Assembly: GCA_030762175.1 (NCBI GenBank) | Contig: CM060831.1 | Span: forward strand, 73,386,501 to 73,450,500 | Origin: Metallyticus violacea | Lineage: Eukaryota; Arthropoda; Insecta; Mantodea; Metallyticidae | Reading direction: 5' to 3' | Length of the DNA: 64,000 nucleotides | Part shown: one piece after another, positions 35,601 through 47,552 of the stretch | How the letters are laid out: every line of letters starts with the position of its first letter | How positions within the stretch are numbered: position 1 is the stretch's first letter | Program-made: the position numbers and the translations under genes | The notes under the pieces: generated by a model | Database searches by the model: none | What the model saw: the letters and a program-made list of their open reading frames with translations, nothing else | Told to the model about the DNA's origin: nothing

Positions 35601-35760
35601 ATTAAAAAGGTTACCTTTAACTCTGTCAGAAATTAATGTTTTATCAATCTAGATACCTATTCCTGCAGTAACCTCTCGTAAATCATTACACAGTCATCCA
35701 TCTCTTTTGGTCCTTTCAGATTTTTTTCTATTTATGTTTTTATATATTAATTCTATGGCT

Positions 35761-35790
35761 AATTGTGACTTATTAGAATAAGTCACAATT
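35761..35790. repeat. short perfect inverted repeat
   Basis: 14-bp arms AATTGTGACTTATT and AATAAGTCACAATT around a 2-base centre. It is AT-rich and has no context that makes it a terminator. Confidence 0.7.
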
Positions 35791-36000
35791 TTTATTTTCC
35801 ATTTCTTCCTAATTGTTTTATTTCCCAGCAATGTCTTCGTTTTGTTCATCCATCCAGTTTACATGTGAACTTTATAAGAAAGATTTTTATGGTGGGTTTC
35901 GAGCCAAACGAAAAACCCCATCGTACTCTATCCTGGAGGACCAGAGGTTTTCGCATTTATCTTTGAGGCTTAGCAAATATTTTGGCAGCCTCGGTGTCGT

Positions 36001-36035
36001 GTGTGTGTATGTGTGCGTGTGCGTGTGCGTGTGTA
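36001..36035. repeat. imperfect (GT)n microsatellite
   Basis: GT units with GC and TA interruptions. Confidence 0.9.
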
Positions 36036-36108
36036 CAAAAATGTATACACACTTTCACAGTACATATCTATTTAAAGTTGGACCAAAAAACAACAGTAAT
36101 GTGTAGTA

Positions 36109-36320
36109 GATATTCTGTAAACAGATTTGACTCGCATACACAATGATAGCGCTGCTACGTGACAGGTGAATCAACAATGAACAAATGAAACCAAGATTAT
36201 GGCAAATCGACGATGAACAAATGAAGCTAAGATTATTGTATGATGTTCTATAAACAGATGTGACTCACATTACGTTATGCTAGCGTTGCTACAACAAAAT
36301 GGAGCCAAGACTATCGTTTG
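36109..36320. repeat. 133-bp tandem duplication
   Basis: GATATTCTGTAAACAGATTT at 36109 recurs as GATGTTCTATAAACAGATGT at 36242, each followed by a GCGCTGCTAC/GCGTTGCTAC block. Within and after it, three related ATG-containing strings occur: ATGAAACCAAGATTATG, ATGAAGCTAAGATTATT and ATGGAGCCAAGACTATC. The third is the start of the transposase remnant. Confidence 0.75.
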
Positions 36321-36619
36321 AACAGCGGAAAGTAATTTTGAAGTAAGCAAAGCACTGGATAGGACGAAGAGATCCGATTGGGTTTTCATCGCGTTTTCCA
36401 GATCTAACTCCGTTGGTTTTCTACCTTTGGGGAACTCTTAAGGATGCTGTATACCGTAGAAAACCAGCTACACTGACAGCACTTTGGGAAGAAATTGAAA
36501 CGGCATGTGCTGCAACCGCTGAGGACACTTCCGCAAATGTTGCTCAATCAGTAGTTCAACGTATTCAGAAGTATATCGAAGCCGATGGTGGGCATTTTGA
36601 GCAGCTGTTGCAACTGTAA
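36299..36619 (+). pseudogene. internally deleted Tc1/mariner-like transposase
   Basis: A single frame of 107 codons runs from ATG (36299) to TAA (36617-36619), with one internal stop at codon 16. The first residues, MEPRLSFEQRKVILK, look like a transposase N-terminus. After the stop the text is already C-terminal: HWIGRRDPIGFSS, then FPDLTPLVFYLWGTLKD, where the usual third catalytic Asp is Val. The last part is ADGGHFEQLLQL. The helix-turn-helix and first two catalytic positions are absent. The frame across the deletion is preserved. A 20-bp-arm hairpin follows 85 bp downstream. Confidence 0.7.
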
Positions 36620-36704
36620 AAGTGTAAGATGATTAGTGCTCATTATTTTCTGTTTATGGGAATTCAGTTTTGTTATATTAACACAGTTTTTTCTTTGCTT
36701 GAAG

Positions 36705-36751
36705 TATGCATCCTTTTGGCATCCTTTGTGTGGATGCCAAAAGGATGCATA
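36705..36751. repeat. perfect 20-bp-arm hairpin
   Basis: TATGCATCCTTTTGGCATCC, a 7-base loop TTTGTGT, and the exact reverse complement of the first arm. It lies just downstream of the transposase remnant and could be a fused pair of terminal repeats or a small foldback. Confidence 0.9.
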
Positions 36752-37454
36752 ATTCTAAATTAATCTGCTTTGGCGATTAAAGTAGAACTGACAATAGAGA
36801 TTAAAAGCCTCTGACCAACCTTTCAGAAAAGCAAGCACTCACTTACGTCCAGTAGTATTTACTTTTATTCGCCTGAATTTAGAATACTAGTGAGACTTTC
36901 TAGGATAAATGTCCCACAAGAGTTTATTTGTTGCATGTAAGAGAAAGTAATTGCTCTCTTTTAAATATTTCGCCAGTATTGCCTTTAAAAAAAAAGTACA
37001 AATGAATGCTCTTTTTATTCTAAACACCCAAATACATAAGCTTTTCTCGCAAGACAAAGAAAGAAACTTTTTACTACTAGACATTATCGAAACATTTGAT
37101 TCATAATTGTTATTTTGAACGCTTATTCTGATAAATAATTTTTCTATAGCACGGTAGTAGCAGGTAGGTATTTGCATCCTCAAACTTTTCAAATGAAGCT
37201 TCACCAATTCACAGGAAGATTTGTGACACAGATAGATGATATATTCTTTAGGTACATTGCAGACCTAGTGTTTTATTACTAGCAGTGACAAGTGTCAAAA
37301 ACAAATTTTCACAGATTAAGTTTATTTTATGTTTTAAAATACATATATAAATTGTTTCACTAGTCTCCGAAACGAAAGATAAAAAGTTTAAGATCTGGTA
37401 GTTTAAATTCATTCATTCATTTCATTCATTCATTCATTCACCGACAGATATACG
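36752..37454. other. unassigned DNA
   Basis: AT-rich. An ATTC tetranucleotide run lies at about 37410-37440. A 106-codon minus ORF (36887-37207) is not recognised. Confidence 0.4.
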
Positions 37455-38072
37455 TTGATTTAACAATTTTAATAAAGGGCTTCTCCAATAAAGAATGACC
37501 ACATGTTTTTGACATCATATCTTTACTTATTCTCATAATTTTTATGTTATTTCTCCAAGTAGTTCCCGTTTGATGCAATGCAATCGTCCCAGCGTTTCTG
37601 TCAGTTAAAAGACGTGCTGGAAAGCATTTTTGACAGGTTCTTCAACATCACTTTCGCAGCCTTCATCATTGTTTCTGATGATGGTACATCTTTGGAGAAA
37701 AGAATAGTCATATTAGGCTGCATCTGGACTATGGGGAGGATGAGGAAAAATCTCCTTGATTTTTGTGAGATATTCAGTAGGATTTTTGTGGTGCAGCATC
37801 CAGTTTTTTGTAAAGAAATGTGGTTTTTGCGAATCATATAGCCTTGCAGAGTTTTCAGAACATCTGTGTAGTATTTTTCAGCTACAGTTGTGCACAGTTA
37901 AGACATGCTGGTAAACCATTCCTTGAACATCGAGATAGTCATATCTTTCCCAGCAGAAGAATTTACTATTGCTTTTTGGCGTTGGTAATTGTGGAGATTT
38001 CCACACAAAATGTTGATGTTTGTTCTCAGAATTGAAATAACGAAGCCAAAATGTTGTAAATTTAAATTTCAA
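37455..38072 (-). pseudogene. mariner family 3 transposase, C-terminal half
   Basis: Minus-strand text with frame shifts and stops: HQHFVWKSPQLPTPK (the KSP..PKPKK linker after the first Asp), QGMVYQHVLTVHN, KYYTDVLKTLQ, a degraded DDE core, KAAKVMLKNLSKMLSS, then a stop followed by QKRWDDCIASNGNYLE (the usual C-terminus). The 5' half and the left TIR were not found. The sequence differs from families 1 and 2. Confidence 0.75.
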
Positions 38073-38965
38073 CGCGGGAAAGTATACCTACAAAAAATAT
38101 TATTACTTTTGAATAGCACTCGTATTTTAATATATTTTCCTGCTTCTACCTGCCAACATTTAATAGAATTTCGTATTATGTTTTAGAAAATTAATATGTT
38201 ATGCTGATAGCCACCCAATTTACTATTTGCCATACGAACTGTCTTAATACCTTAGGTAACAGCAATTACCCGAGGTGAGAAAATGGGAGCAAGCTATCTT
38301 TCTCGTTTTGCTTTTACGATTTGGACATAAAGTTGAATTTTATATGTTCATCCGGATGAACTGCGCCAAAAAGGGAAGCTAGGTAGTGAAATATAGAGGG
38401 AGTGCACCGTTTCGAATTGTGAACCATCGTAAATTACAAAAGGCAAAACAAATTGCAGTGAAGGCTCGTCTACAGCTTGCAATAAATTCATTTACGATGC
38501 CCCTTTTAATGCATCTTCTGGGAAGGAATAGCTACAACGGTTATATAAATTCACACGTGAGGATAGTCCATTGCTGCATGTATTTAATGCAACTACAATG
38601 AAGTTCAGAGTACCTCTACCCTTGCAGTGTATTAAGAGATAAAGCTACAACCTACGCCTAACATTTTATAATATTTTTAATATGGAATATCAAATTGTTA
38701 TCTTGCGCCACAAAAGCGTTAATGTTGTATTTAATATTGAGGCTTAGGCTAATATTTCTGTAAGATAAGTGCAACATTCTGAAAAATTAATAACGTTTAT
38801 AATTATTTTCGGTAAAAATAATGATTTACGTGGAAGTTACTTTCTTAATATTTTAATTTTGACTTCGTTTTCAATTTATACCTTTTGTTAGCTTTTATTT
38901 CATTTAAAATTTGAGTGAAATGTTCAGTCTTCAGTAATTTCTTATTGTGTGTTCCTTATTATCAT
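38073..38965. other. unassigned AT-rich DNA
   Basis: No supported genes or repeats. A 71-codon plus ORF (38386-38601) is unrecognised. Confidence 0.4.
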
Positions 38966-38974
38966 GCATTGTAG

Positions 38975-39259
38975 TGCCGTTTAGGGTTGCCGAGATCGTT
39001 AAGGCGCGGACTCGTGAGTGGGAGGTCTGGGGTTCGAATCCTTCAGGACCATCCTCCCTGACTGAGGTTTTTTCCAGCTTTTCCTCAGTCTTCATAACTG
39101 GAAAATGCCGGGGAGGTATCCTAAACTTAGGCCTGGAATGTTTCCTTCCTTAAAAAAAAAATCCTTTCCCAATATATCATTTCATTTCATGTATCACCAG
39201 GGTTCACCGCCTGTGGTGCCTCAGTAGTAGAAAGGGGCGTTAAACATTCAGGAAGGGAA
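38975..39259 (+). mobile_element. SINE-A copy 6, with TSD
   Basis: Plus orientation: head GGTTGCCGAGATCGTTAAGG, B box GGTTCGAATCC, family body and the 3' end GTGCCTCAGTAG...GGCGTTAAACATT. Flanked by gcattgtag at 38966-38974 and 39260-39268 (9 bp). Confidence 0.93.
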
Positions 39260-39268
39260 GCATTGTAG

Positions 39269-41348
39269 CGCTTTATAATTTTTACTACTTGCTTTAGGTA
39301 CTGTTTTATCATGTTTTCTTTATTTTTTGTCTGTTTCTTTCATTTCTCCTTGTTCGATGTATATCTATGTCCATTTTTAAATGCAGGCACACACTTCTTG
39401 AGCACAAAATCTTTAAGTATCATTTAATTTAAACTAATAAGTTTAATCAAGAAAGATTCACAAGGAAAATTGTATTCATAAAGCAAACATATGGTTATAC
39501 AGGATGTTCATAAAATAAAATAGCTACAATTGAACAAGTTTTAAAACATAAATTTGCATGTTAATTAGCCTTAAAAGGTTAATAAAATAATTTTCCTCTA
39601 CATTGCACAATTATCTGTGAAACGAAAGTAGTTTTTCACAATAGATGGTTTTACCTATGCTGTTATATTACGAGTTTTAATATTTAGTATTTTTTTCTGT
39701 AAAAACTTCACATATTAAACTTCAAGTTATCAGATCGGACGACCTTGCTATCCAGAATCCATCTCCATCTGAGCCTAGCATTGTAAGGCATTTCCAGCAT
39801 AATGGCATAATGCAAATCCGATTAAGGTACCTGTACTACTAAGAATATCTCTCCGACAACTTATAGAGTCTAAGATACATTTTTTTGTAACTGTGACATA
39901 CCCAAATTAGGTCTGGTTTAATAGAATTAATCATAAAACTGTTATTCATCATTATAAGTAATGTTGAACATGGATTTGTCTAACACAAATTAAGAAATAT
40001 AACCTGAATATTTATCACATCCGACAAATATGGCAACAAATGTGCTCTCAAAAACTTATGAAACAAAATCTTTGACATTAAGCCCTAAGTGATAAGCGTG
40101 CTTCTTGTAAAGACGATTTTACAAATTTGACACACCTGGTTTATGATTATAAAAGGTTCCCGAAGAAAATGAACTTAAGGTTCTTTCCAGTTATCTCTCT
40201 AATGATTTGAAATTTATTTTCAGAGATGGATGGTATATCTGATCTACATTCATTAGAATTTTACCAGTCTTTTGAAATATATTATATTACATATAATTTT
40301 TTGGCATAAAATAGTCTTAAACGTCCTGCACAAAGTATAAAAGTGCTATAAAATATAATTTTTGTACATAGATGTTCTACTAATTATCTAAAAAGATTGT
40401 GAACGTATTTCATTCGGTTTTGCAGTGAAAAACCATTCACATCCGTAAATTCTCAAATTTCTAGGACTGCCGATGTTCTTAAGAACATCGAAAAACCACC
40501 GAAAATGCACCGAAAAACTATTCACAGCAATTTATGCCAGAGACCCATACTTGAAAAAGTAAGATGTCCCATTAATTTTTTTCTTCTCGATAACATGCAG
40601 AATATATAAAAGTTCATATTTTAGAATATACCTATCTCACAGGACCCTTTTCAGTTTTTCCCTTCAGTACCTAGTGTTAAGGTAAATATTACTTGTAAGG
40701 TGTTTTCAGCATTTAGCTGTGTGCACAAGATCTAAAACGCTTACTTAATACGAGAGGGGGTATAAAAATAGTCAAACTAATTTCATTTAAATAAACTACT
40801 CTAAAGTACATCGACTCCCAGGCAGAAAGGTAAATTTTTTATCTCACCTTCAAGTAATCAAATTCATTCATACCTCTATAGATTTTCCATCTATATACCA
40901 TCTCTTATCCTTTCTTAAGTTTGATATTTTTTAAATACTATTATCTTTTTTTTTTTTTTTTTTTTTGTATTTATCCTCAAACTCCATTCTACACAATATT
41001 TCCACGAGTGCTATTCATACATGCGTTATTCAGTACGGAGTCAGAAGTCGATACATGAAGATGTGTTTACTAGACCTAGCACTGATGTGAGATTGCGCAA
41101 CACACGGCAGTGAAGTTTGTGTTCTACTAGAAAAAAGTCGTAAGAAGACCTTGGAAGTGCTTATTTATTAGGAGCATGTATTAAGAAAATAAAAGTCTTG
41201 GAGTAGCACAAACGATTCAAGAGAGGTTATTAAGACCTTAAAAATTCTTCGCATCCTGGAAGATCCGTAACAGCAAAACCTGAAGTCAAAGTAACAAAAT
41301 TTATTTATGTTATTGTGCAGAAATACAGCCACGCCTATCTTCATGCAT
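39269..41348. other. long unassigned AT-rich stretch
   Basis: Two kilobases without recognisable genes or transposons. It includes a perfect 20-bp palindrome CGATGTTCTTAAGAACATCG at 40471-40490, a T run at about 40946-40966 and a repeated ACCGAAAA motif near 40495-40520. Confidence 0.5.
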
Positions 41349-41361
41349 TATTACTATTATT

Positions 41362-41402
<41 letters not shown>
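41349..41402. repeat. (ATT)n/(GTT)n microsatellite
   Basis: ATT units pass into about 13 GTT units, directly abutting a GC-richer block. Confidence 0.95.
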
Positions 41403-41860
41403 GGACCATGGTTGCATGCTAGCTGCGAGAGGTTTAGGCAGGAAGATTGCCCAATCGGCCGGTGATGGCACCACTTTCCCAGCCTGAGTTTTCTTCTGGC
41501 CAGATGGCTCACAGGTCAGGCGCCGGGTTCGTTATACCGTGGCTCCGCTTGAGTAGCGTTGCATCAACGCTGTCCAGGATAGTCAGGTCCGTACGGCTAT
41601 ACCAAGACGACTCACAGGATTAGAGGAATGGCAGTATGGAGCGACGGGGAGAGTCGCCATGGTACGGTGTCTTAATGGAGTCCACCAGATAGAGCAGACT
41701 AAAAATACGGACTGATTCCGAACTGCCTTGGTCGGTCAAATATCCCTGTCGCTAGGTTCCGGTCATTAGAGCGTAGTACCTGTGGTGCTCTCTAGTTTAT
41801 TGAGTCTCAAGTATATTGCATATCAGCGCCGCTGTGGCATCGTCTAAACTTTAAGTACTT
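41403..41860. other. GC-richer unassigned block
   Basis: About 450 bp clearly richer in G and C than the flanks, sharply bounded on the left by the GTT tract. No ORF, tRNA-like boxes or known repeat motif was recognised on either strand. It may be the body of an unrecognised interspersed repeat, such as the 3' part of a retroelement. Confidence 0.4.
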
Positions 41861-44091
41861 ATTCTATGTTGTTAGCTATGGCGAGCTTGTTTAATAATGG
41901 TAACAGGTTGACGCTACAATTATTATTGGGACTACTGAAGAAAAAAATTACACATTAAATCTTGGCGGGAAAAACGGGAAACTCAATCTTCGAACCAGCG
42001 GAACCTAAAACTTCATCAAAGAATAGGGGGCACTGAGCTCATGCCCCACCAACCTTATCCCCGCATATGCATCTTGCAACTTTCATCTCTTCCCAACAGA
42101 CTATAAGCAAATGTTTAAGCAATGAACAAATCACAGAAATAGTATTTTATCAGAGAAGGAATGCTTTGAGATTTATACGAAATTTTGAATGAAACTAAAT
42201 CAATAAGTATTTCTTAAAAGTACAGTTAAGGTCTTGAAGGACTAAAAATATAACGAATCACAAGGATTTGTTTTATTTTTATATGCAAATTAAAAGCAGG
42301 TTATTTTACTTACATTTATAAAAATTACCTTGCACGAGATTTGCATTCTACATAGTCCATGATATCTGTGGTATCTCAAACAGTTGCTACTAAAGCGTTC
42401 TCGTTTGGTTTTTGCTTTGTGGTTTATGAGGTTTACCAAGAATAAGCGAAACCAATTCGAGTTATACAGATACATTAATAAATCAAAAACACCCTGCTCT
42501 CCACAAATGATACTCTCAGTATTCTGAAAGCTTTAAACGATATTTTAACATCAGACCAACTCCTGTTGTTATAAAACTTATGACGCCAGGAAAAGAAAAG
42601 TTAAGAGAACTTTACTGTGGGTGAATTCCAGAACAACTCTACTTCCCCTTCCACGAAAGTGGTTTTTATTCTAAAGATTAATTGCCACTTTCTATAATTT
42701 TGCTTCTTTCATACCCAGCAACCTCCCTCTCTCTATCTCTCTCGCTCTCTTTGATATTTATCATACACTGAAGGATTTCTTCCTTCTCCGAAAAGTTTAT
42801 GCAACTTCTAATGACAGGCTTGTTGACAGATTTTTCCACCCCTTTTTCCGCCCCTGCTTTTATCTGAATGAAGAAGCCGCTGCTTTCATACTTTGAAAAC
42901 AAAGGCTCATTAATATCCTCTTTAGAAAGAACACTTGTTCTTAAAATAAAGAAAGATATTTTTATCTTATTTGATTTCTATATAGGAGATTTTGGCATTA
43001 CTTTTACCTATAAAGCAGGCCTACGGAGTTTATTACTAAAATATTTTTCTTTTATTTATCTAAAACTGTTGCATTACTCTTTTGGAAAATTCCGATTATC
43101 ATAGTTCCAAAAGCTATTCTTATATTTGATATTTTATTTCAAAATACAAAATTAATTTCAAATTAAGTATAATTGTCACCCACAAATTCAACTATTTATG
43201 AAAATATCAATTTTGTGACTCTAAAAACTTGAAGTTAAGGTTATAAATTGAGCGTTTTGTTGAATATTAGCGTGCAACATTGTATACAAACAGAAACAAT
43301 ACTATTTTAGTACATAACTTATAAAAATTAATTAGTCCAACATGTATCTAAAAGCCCATATTAAAATTTTGTAATTCATTTAACTAATAATTAAATTATA
43401 CTTGCATTCTTAATAAAGAAAAAAGCCTTTTAACACCATTGCAACAATTAAATACATTAAGTAGACTGCCAAACTGCAACCCGGTGTTGGCATTAGTCTT
43501 GCGTCACTCAGTGAGTGCTGTTTGAACAAATGAAATACCTGTCTAACCCTAAAGTAAAGTCTGATAAGAGTACTAAATGATAAATACTATGTCGAATTAT
43601 TGTTTTTCTATAACACATTATTTACGGGTTGTATGTCGTACGTCGAGAAACTTCCAGGGGACTTAATGTTTTCAAAGAAAATTTAAGTCTTTCATAAGCA
43701 TATAACAGAAACGTGTGGAAAATTAAGACAGTTTTAGCTTCTATTTGCGTGACATGGATGAGTATATAACGTTATAAGTGCATTAAACATTATGAGTATG
43801 GTAGTATTTCTAGCACAAACTCTTGGTGTTGTCCTGCCTGGCTGGCCAGCGATGGTTTATCGGCCTATTTATATCGGCCCCCACGTCGGTCATCAGATAC
43901 TTGGATGACCCGTTATTTACAACATACATTGTTCTGAAACAATGGAGGGTCATTGTTTTCTATTAATGACAGCGCTAAACATTTAAAAGTAAAGTTTGAT
44001 TAAAACAAGGATAATGAGGAAGTATTTAATAAGTTTCTCGAGTTATTTTTTATATAAAAGCACAAATACTGTTTCACATTTTCCCTCCCCC
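41861..44091. other. unassigned AT-rich DNA
   Basis: Includes an imperfect CT tract near 42725-42752. Short ORFs look random. Confidence 0.45.
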
Positions 44092-44445
44092 CCCCCTTTT
44101 TTTTTTGCTGGCACTACAGCCCATAGAGAGCCTAGGTTTTCATCAGTGAGGTAATTAATCATAGAGGATCATTTAGTTCAGTTGGGCAGAGTCAGAGATT
44201 GTAATTCCATCACCTCTGTCGTCATCTAGCAGGAGACTAATGTATTACTTAAAAACGACTAGAAATTCGCACTAGGGGACTACTTTTAGTTACGTACGAG
44301 GTTCCTTAACGTGCATATGGCACTTCCGCTTTATGTTTATCCTTTTTGGGCCCCAAAAATACTCCACCTCAGTCAATGACACATGGACATAGATCTTAAA
44401 ACGAGCGCGTTACCGCTAGATCAAAGGGATCGTTTCTTCCTTTTT
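44092..44445 (-). mobile_element. SINE-like element (type D)
   Basis: Minus strand starts near 44445 with TTTGATCTAGCGGTAACGCG, similar to a tRNA-derived A-box region. It continues through CATATGCACGTTAAGGAACC, a motif shared in outline with other arthropod SINE bodies, and ends in AGTGCCAGCAAAAAAAA then a run of G. No B box is convincing and no second copy is present here. Confidence 0.45.
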
Positions 44446-46228
44446 AAAAGAGTTGAAGGAGTTATTGGAGGGTGGCTCGCGTGGGTGTTAACTTCATTGC
44501 TTTGACCACATTGGTAGGGCCAAGTTTGAAGTAGTAATTGGTGGCGGAAAGAATGGTGATGTGAGTTTGATTATATGCAGTTACCGCTTACCACTAAATA
44601 ACTCTTCTTATCGATCTACAGGATGTTGCTGGTTTTTGGGACTTGAAAGTGCCCGGTTGAGTAAGGGGAATGGAAGGATATGTGTCGACGAGAAAAAAAA
44701 AACTTGTTATCTGCCAGTAGACCTCATTATTCAATCAACAAGTGCATACCAGGACGTTTCCCTTTGGACAGCATAATGAGACAGTTGGTAGAAGCACAGT
44801 GTTTTTCTGACTACTCAGAAGAAGCGCCGAGCCTAAGTGAAACTCGAACATTGATGTTTCAAGATTAAATTCCCAAAAAGGGAGATGTAATGACCTTAAA
44901 TACTCAATAAGACTCGCTTGACTACGTGATACAGGGGAGCTCTATCCCCCCCCCCCGCTGTGGATTTAGACATCCTTATAGGCTATCGGTGACATCATAC
45001 AGCTCTCATATTATTGGCTAGTCACATCTGAAAGTAATAACTTGGCAATTCGTCCACCGTTCAATTTCAAATTCTACCGTACATTAGAGTTCAACGTCCT
45101 TTAACGGTAGCACATATGCTAACAGTGTTGATCTTTGCCGAAATACCCGCCGGGAATAGCGATCCCTTTCCAATGAACAAAAGAATGAATTTACTTTATT
45201 GTATGCCTGAATGGTCCCTCTGCTGTCCGAGCGAGAATTCCTGCTTTTTGTGACCTTTTTATACATTTACAGAACCCTTTACTTACAGCTAGATGAAATA
45301 AAATGTTACATATATTCTAATTAATTTCTCACAATTGATTGGGTACCTAGGACGGTATCAGAGTATACCTTTTTTGCGCGTGAGGATTTAAAACTATCTT
45401 TCAAAGCATAATTTAAATAGAAAACTATTATATCCTGCTGATAAAGATTTGAAAAAAGGAATAAACACTAATATTGTTATCTTTAGAGCATGCTAGATTT
45501 CCATGCAACATAAAGAAACTACAGCTATCCAAAGTCGAGCTTTACCAGCTTACCTTATTCAATTAACAAAATTGCAACAAGAAGAGATGCAACGAAAGAG
45601 TTTATAATTGTCGTTACTCAGTAATGTAATGAAGATTAGGCAAGTGGGCTGAAAACCTGTTGCATTAGCCACCATATCAGTGCTACACATACACGTTCTG
45701 CAGCCCATCTCTGTAACAGGGCAAACCCTTCTTTTGATAGCCTTGCTAGAGCAACTTGCGGGATTAGCGACTATTAGCCTACAAACTAACTGCATCACAT
45801 TCAGTTAACTACAGTTTAAAACCAAAATTAGGAAAATGGCTGTTTGGCAGAGCGGCACGATTATCAGGCAAACAGGGGTTTCGCAACTTGAAGTGATCCT
45901 GCCAACAATAGCGAGAAGAGAAGATAAGGAAGAGATTTAGATATGCCATGGAGTTGATTTCCTCTTAGAACTCCAGTACTCTTACACCATTTATTTGACG
46001 TCTGGGTAAGTTCGTATGTTATGCAGAATATCAGCCAGAATAGACCAAAATGAAGGGATTTCAAGAACTAAATTAATTATTATTATAAAAAAGAAAAGGA
46101 TGAAATTAAAAGGGTCTAACAATATAGGAAAGAGTTTCCAACATGAAATTTACATTTATTTTTAAACACAATCTCTCTTAAGCTCAATACATTCATTCCA
46201 ATTGCTGTTATGATATAGAACAAATCTT
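44446..46228. other. unassigned DNA
   Basis: Mixed composition with a poly-C run near 44949-44957. Several 60-79 codon ORFs on both strands are unrecognised. Confidence 0.4.
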
Positions 46229-46331
46229 ACGCTCTTTAACGTCACAGGTCATCAGCGTTCCATTCTATTCAGGGCGTGAAACTGCCGACAAATTTTGCTC
46301 AGAGACCTCTGCTTTCAGGCTTGAGGTTCTT
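46229..46331 (-). mobile_element. SINE-B, 5'-truncated
   Basis: Minus strand reads AACCTCAAGCCTGAAAGCAG, TCTGAGCAAAATTTGTCGG, CGCCCTGAATAGAATGGAAC and CTGTGACGTTAAAGAGCGT, the 3' third of the family. Confidence 0.85.
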
Positions 46332-47246
46332 AATAGTCTCGAATCATCAAATCCTTTATAAATAATGTTGTGATCAAGTTTGTGTGATATATGTTCAATG
46401 TATGTATAATCATGTATATCTTAGATTTTATTTTACATGCCATTGATGATTGTAATAATACTCCCAATATATTGGCAAGAAGACATCCTAAAGTTATTAG
46501 GTTCATGGACGAAAGGAATGCAAACTGATCTATTATTCCTTATTTCTAAAATAAACCTTGATTACCGTTACGGCCTGTGAGTTTTTAAAGGAGGGTAGGG
46601 GAAAAGGTTCCTATTGTATGTTTTTAAGAATTGCACGTTGTCATCTTAAAGCCGCCAAAATAAAATCTTAATGCAGATAGCTAGTGACCTTTTCTCAACT
46701 GTATTTTGGAAATGAACGAACTCATAAAAATAGCAGAATCTCTCATCCAGTCAATTTTACAGAAACACCAAAAGTAGGTGACATAGCCAATGAGACGAAG
46801 CGATGGGGAAGAGACAATTAAAATTATTCTTGAATTAAGACATTTACAATTAAGATAGTGTCCTGATTGGTGGACCGTGATAGTCGTTTGTTATAGCAGA
46901 ATGCGAGGCCCCGAGCAGAGGAGCGTTGGTTTTTGGTGAAGGAAAAAGTTAATTAAGTTCGTGAGGAGCGGATGACAAGACGTTAAGCTGAACAGTTCGC
47001 CGGGAAAAAGAGTTAAGTTCGGGAGTTGTTGATCAGAAAATGTAAAGCAAAACAATTTGCTAGAGAGAATTAGAGACAATTCACCCGCGACAGCTGTGAA
47101 CTGCAGTGCCGAGAGTGAGGCGATTAAAAGAAAGTACCGCTATCAAATTCGTTGTATTAAAACATACTAGACCAACACTATTACATTAATTTTTAATAAG
47201 TCTGAATAGATTCGTGTGGTGATAATAAAAGAAACTGTACGACTCT
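46332..47246. other. unassigned DNA
   Basis: No recognised gene or repeat. Confidence 0.4.
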
Positions 47247-47259
47247 CACAAAGTGCTGT

Positions 47260-47552
47260 TTTTTTTTTTTTTTGAGTAGTGTTTAACGCCCGTTTTTACT
47301 ACTGAGGCACCACAGGCGGTGGACACTGATGATACATGAAATGAAATGATATATTGGGAAAGGATTTTTTTTTAAGGAAGGAAGCGTTCCAGGCCTAAGT
47401 TTAGGTACCTCCCCGGCATTTGCCAGTTATGAAGACTGAGGAAAACCTGGAAAAAACCCCAGTCAGGGAGGACGGTCCTGGCGGGATTCGAACCGCAGAC
47501 CTCCCGCTCACGAGTCCATGCCTTAACGACCTCGGCCACCCGTGGCGGTGCA
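47260..47552 (-). mobile_element. SINE-A copy 7, best preserved, with 13-bp TSD
   Basis: Minus orientation with a long T run on the left (A tail of the element), then ACGCCCGTTTTTACTACTGA through to the head GGCCACCCGTGGCGGT. Flanked by cacaaagtgctgt at 47247-47259 and 47553-47565, a perfect 13-bp duplication. It has few differences from the apparent family consensus, so it is probably the youngest SINE-A here. Confidence 0.95.
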
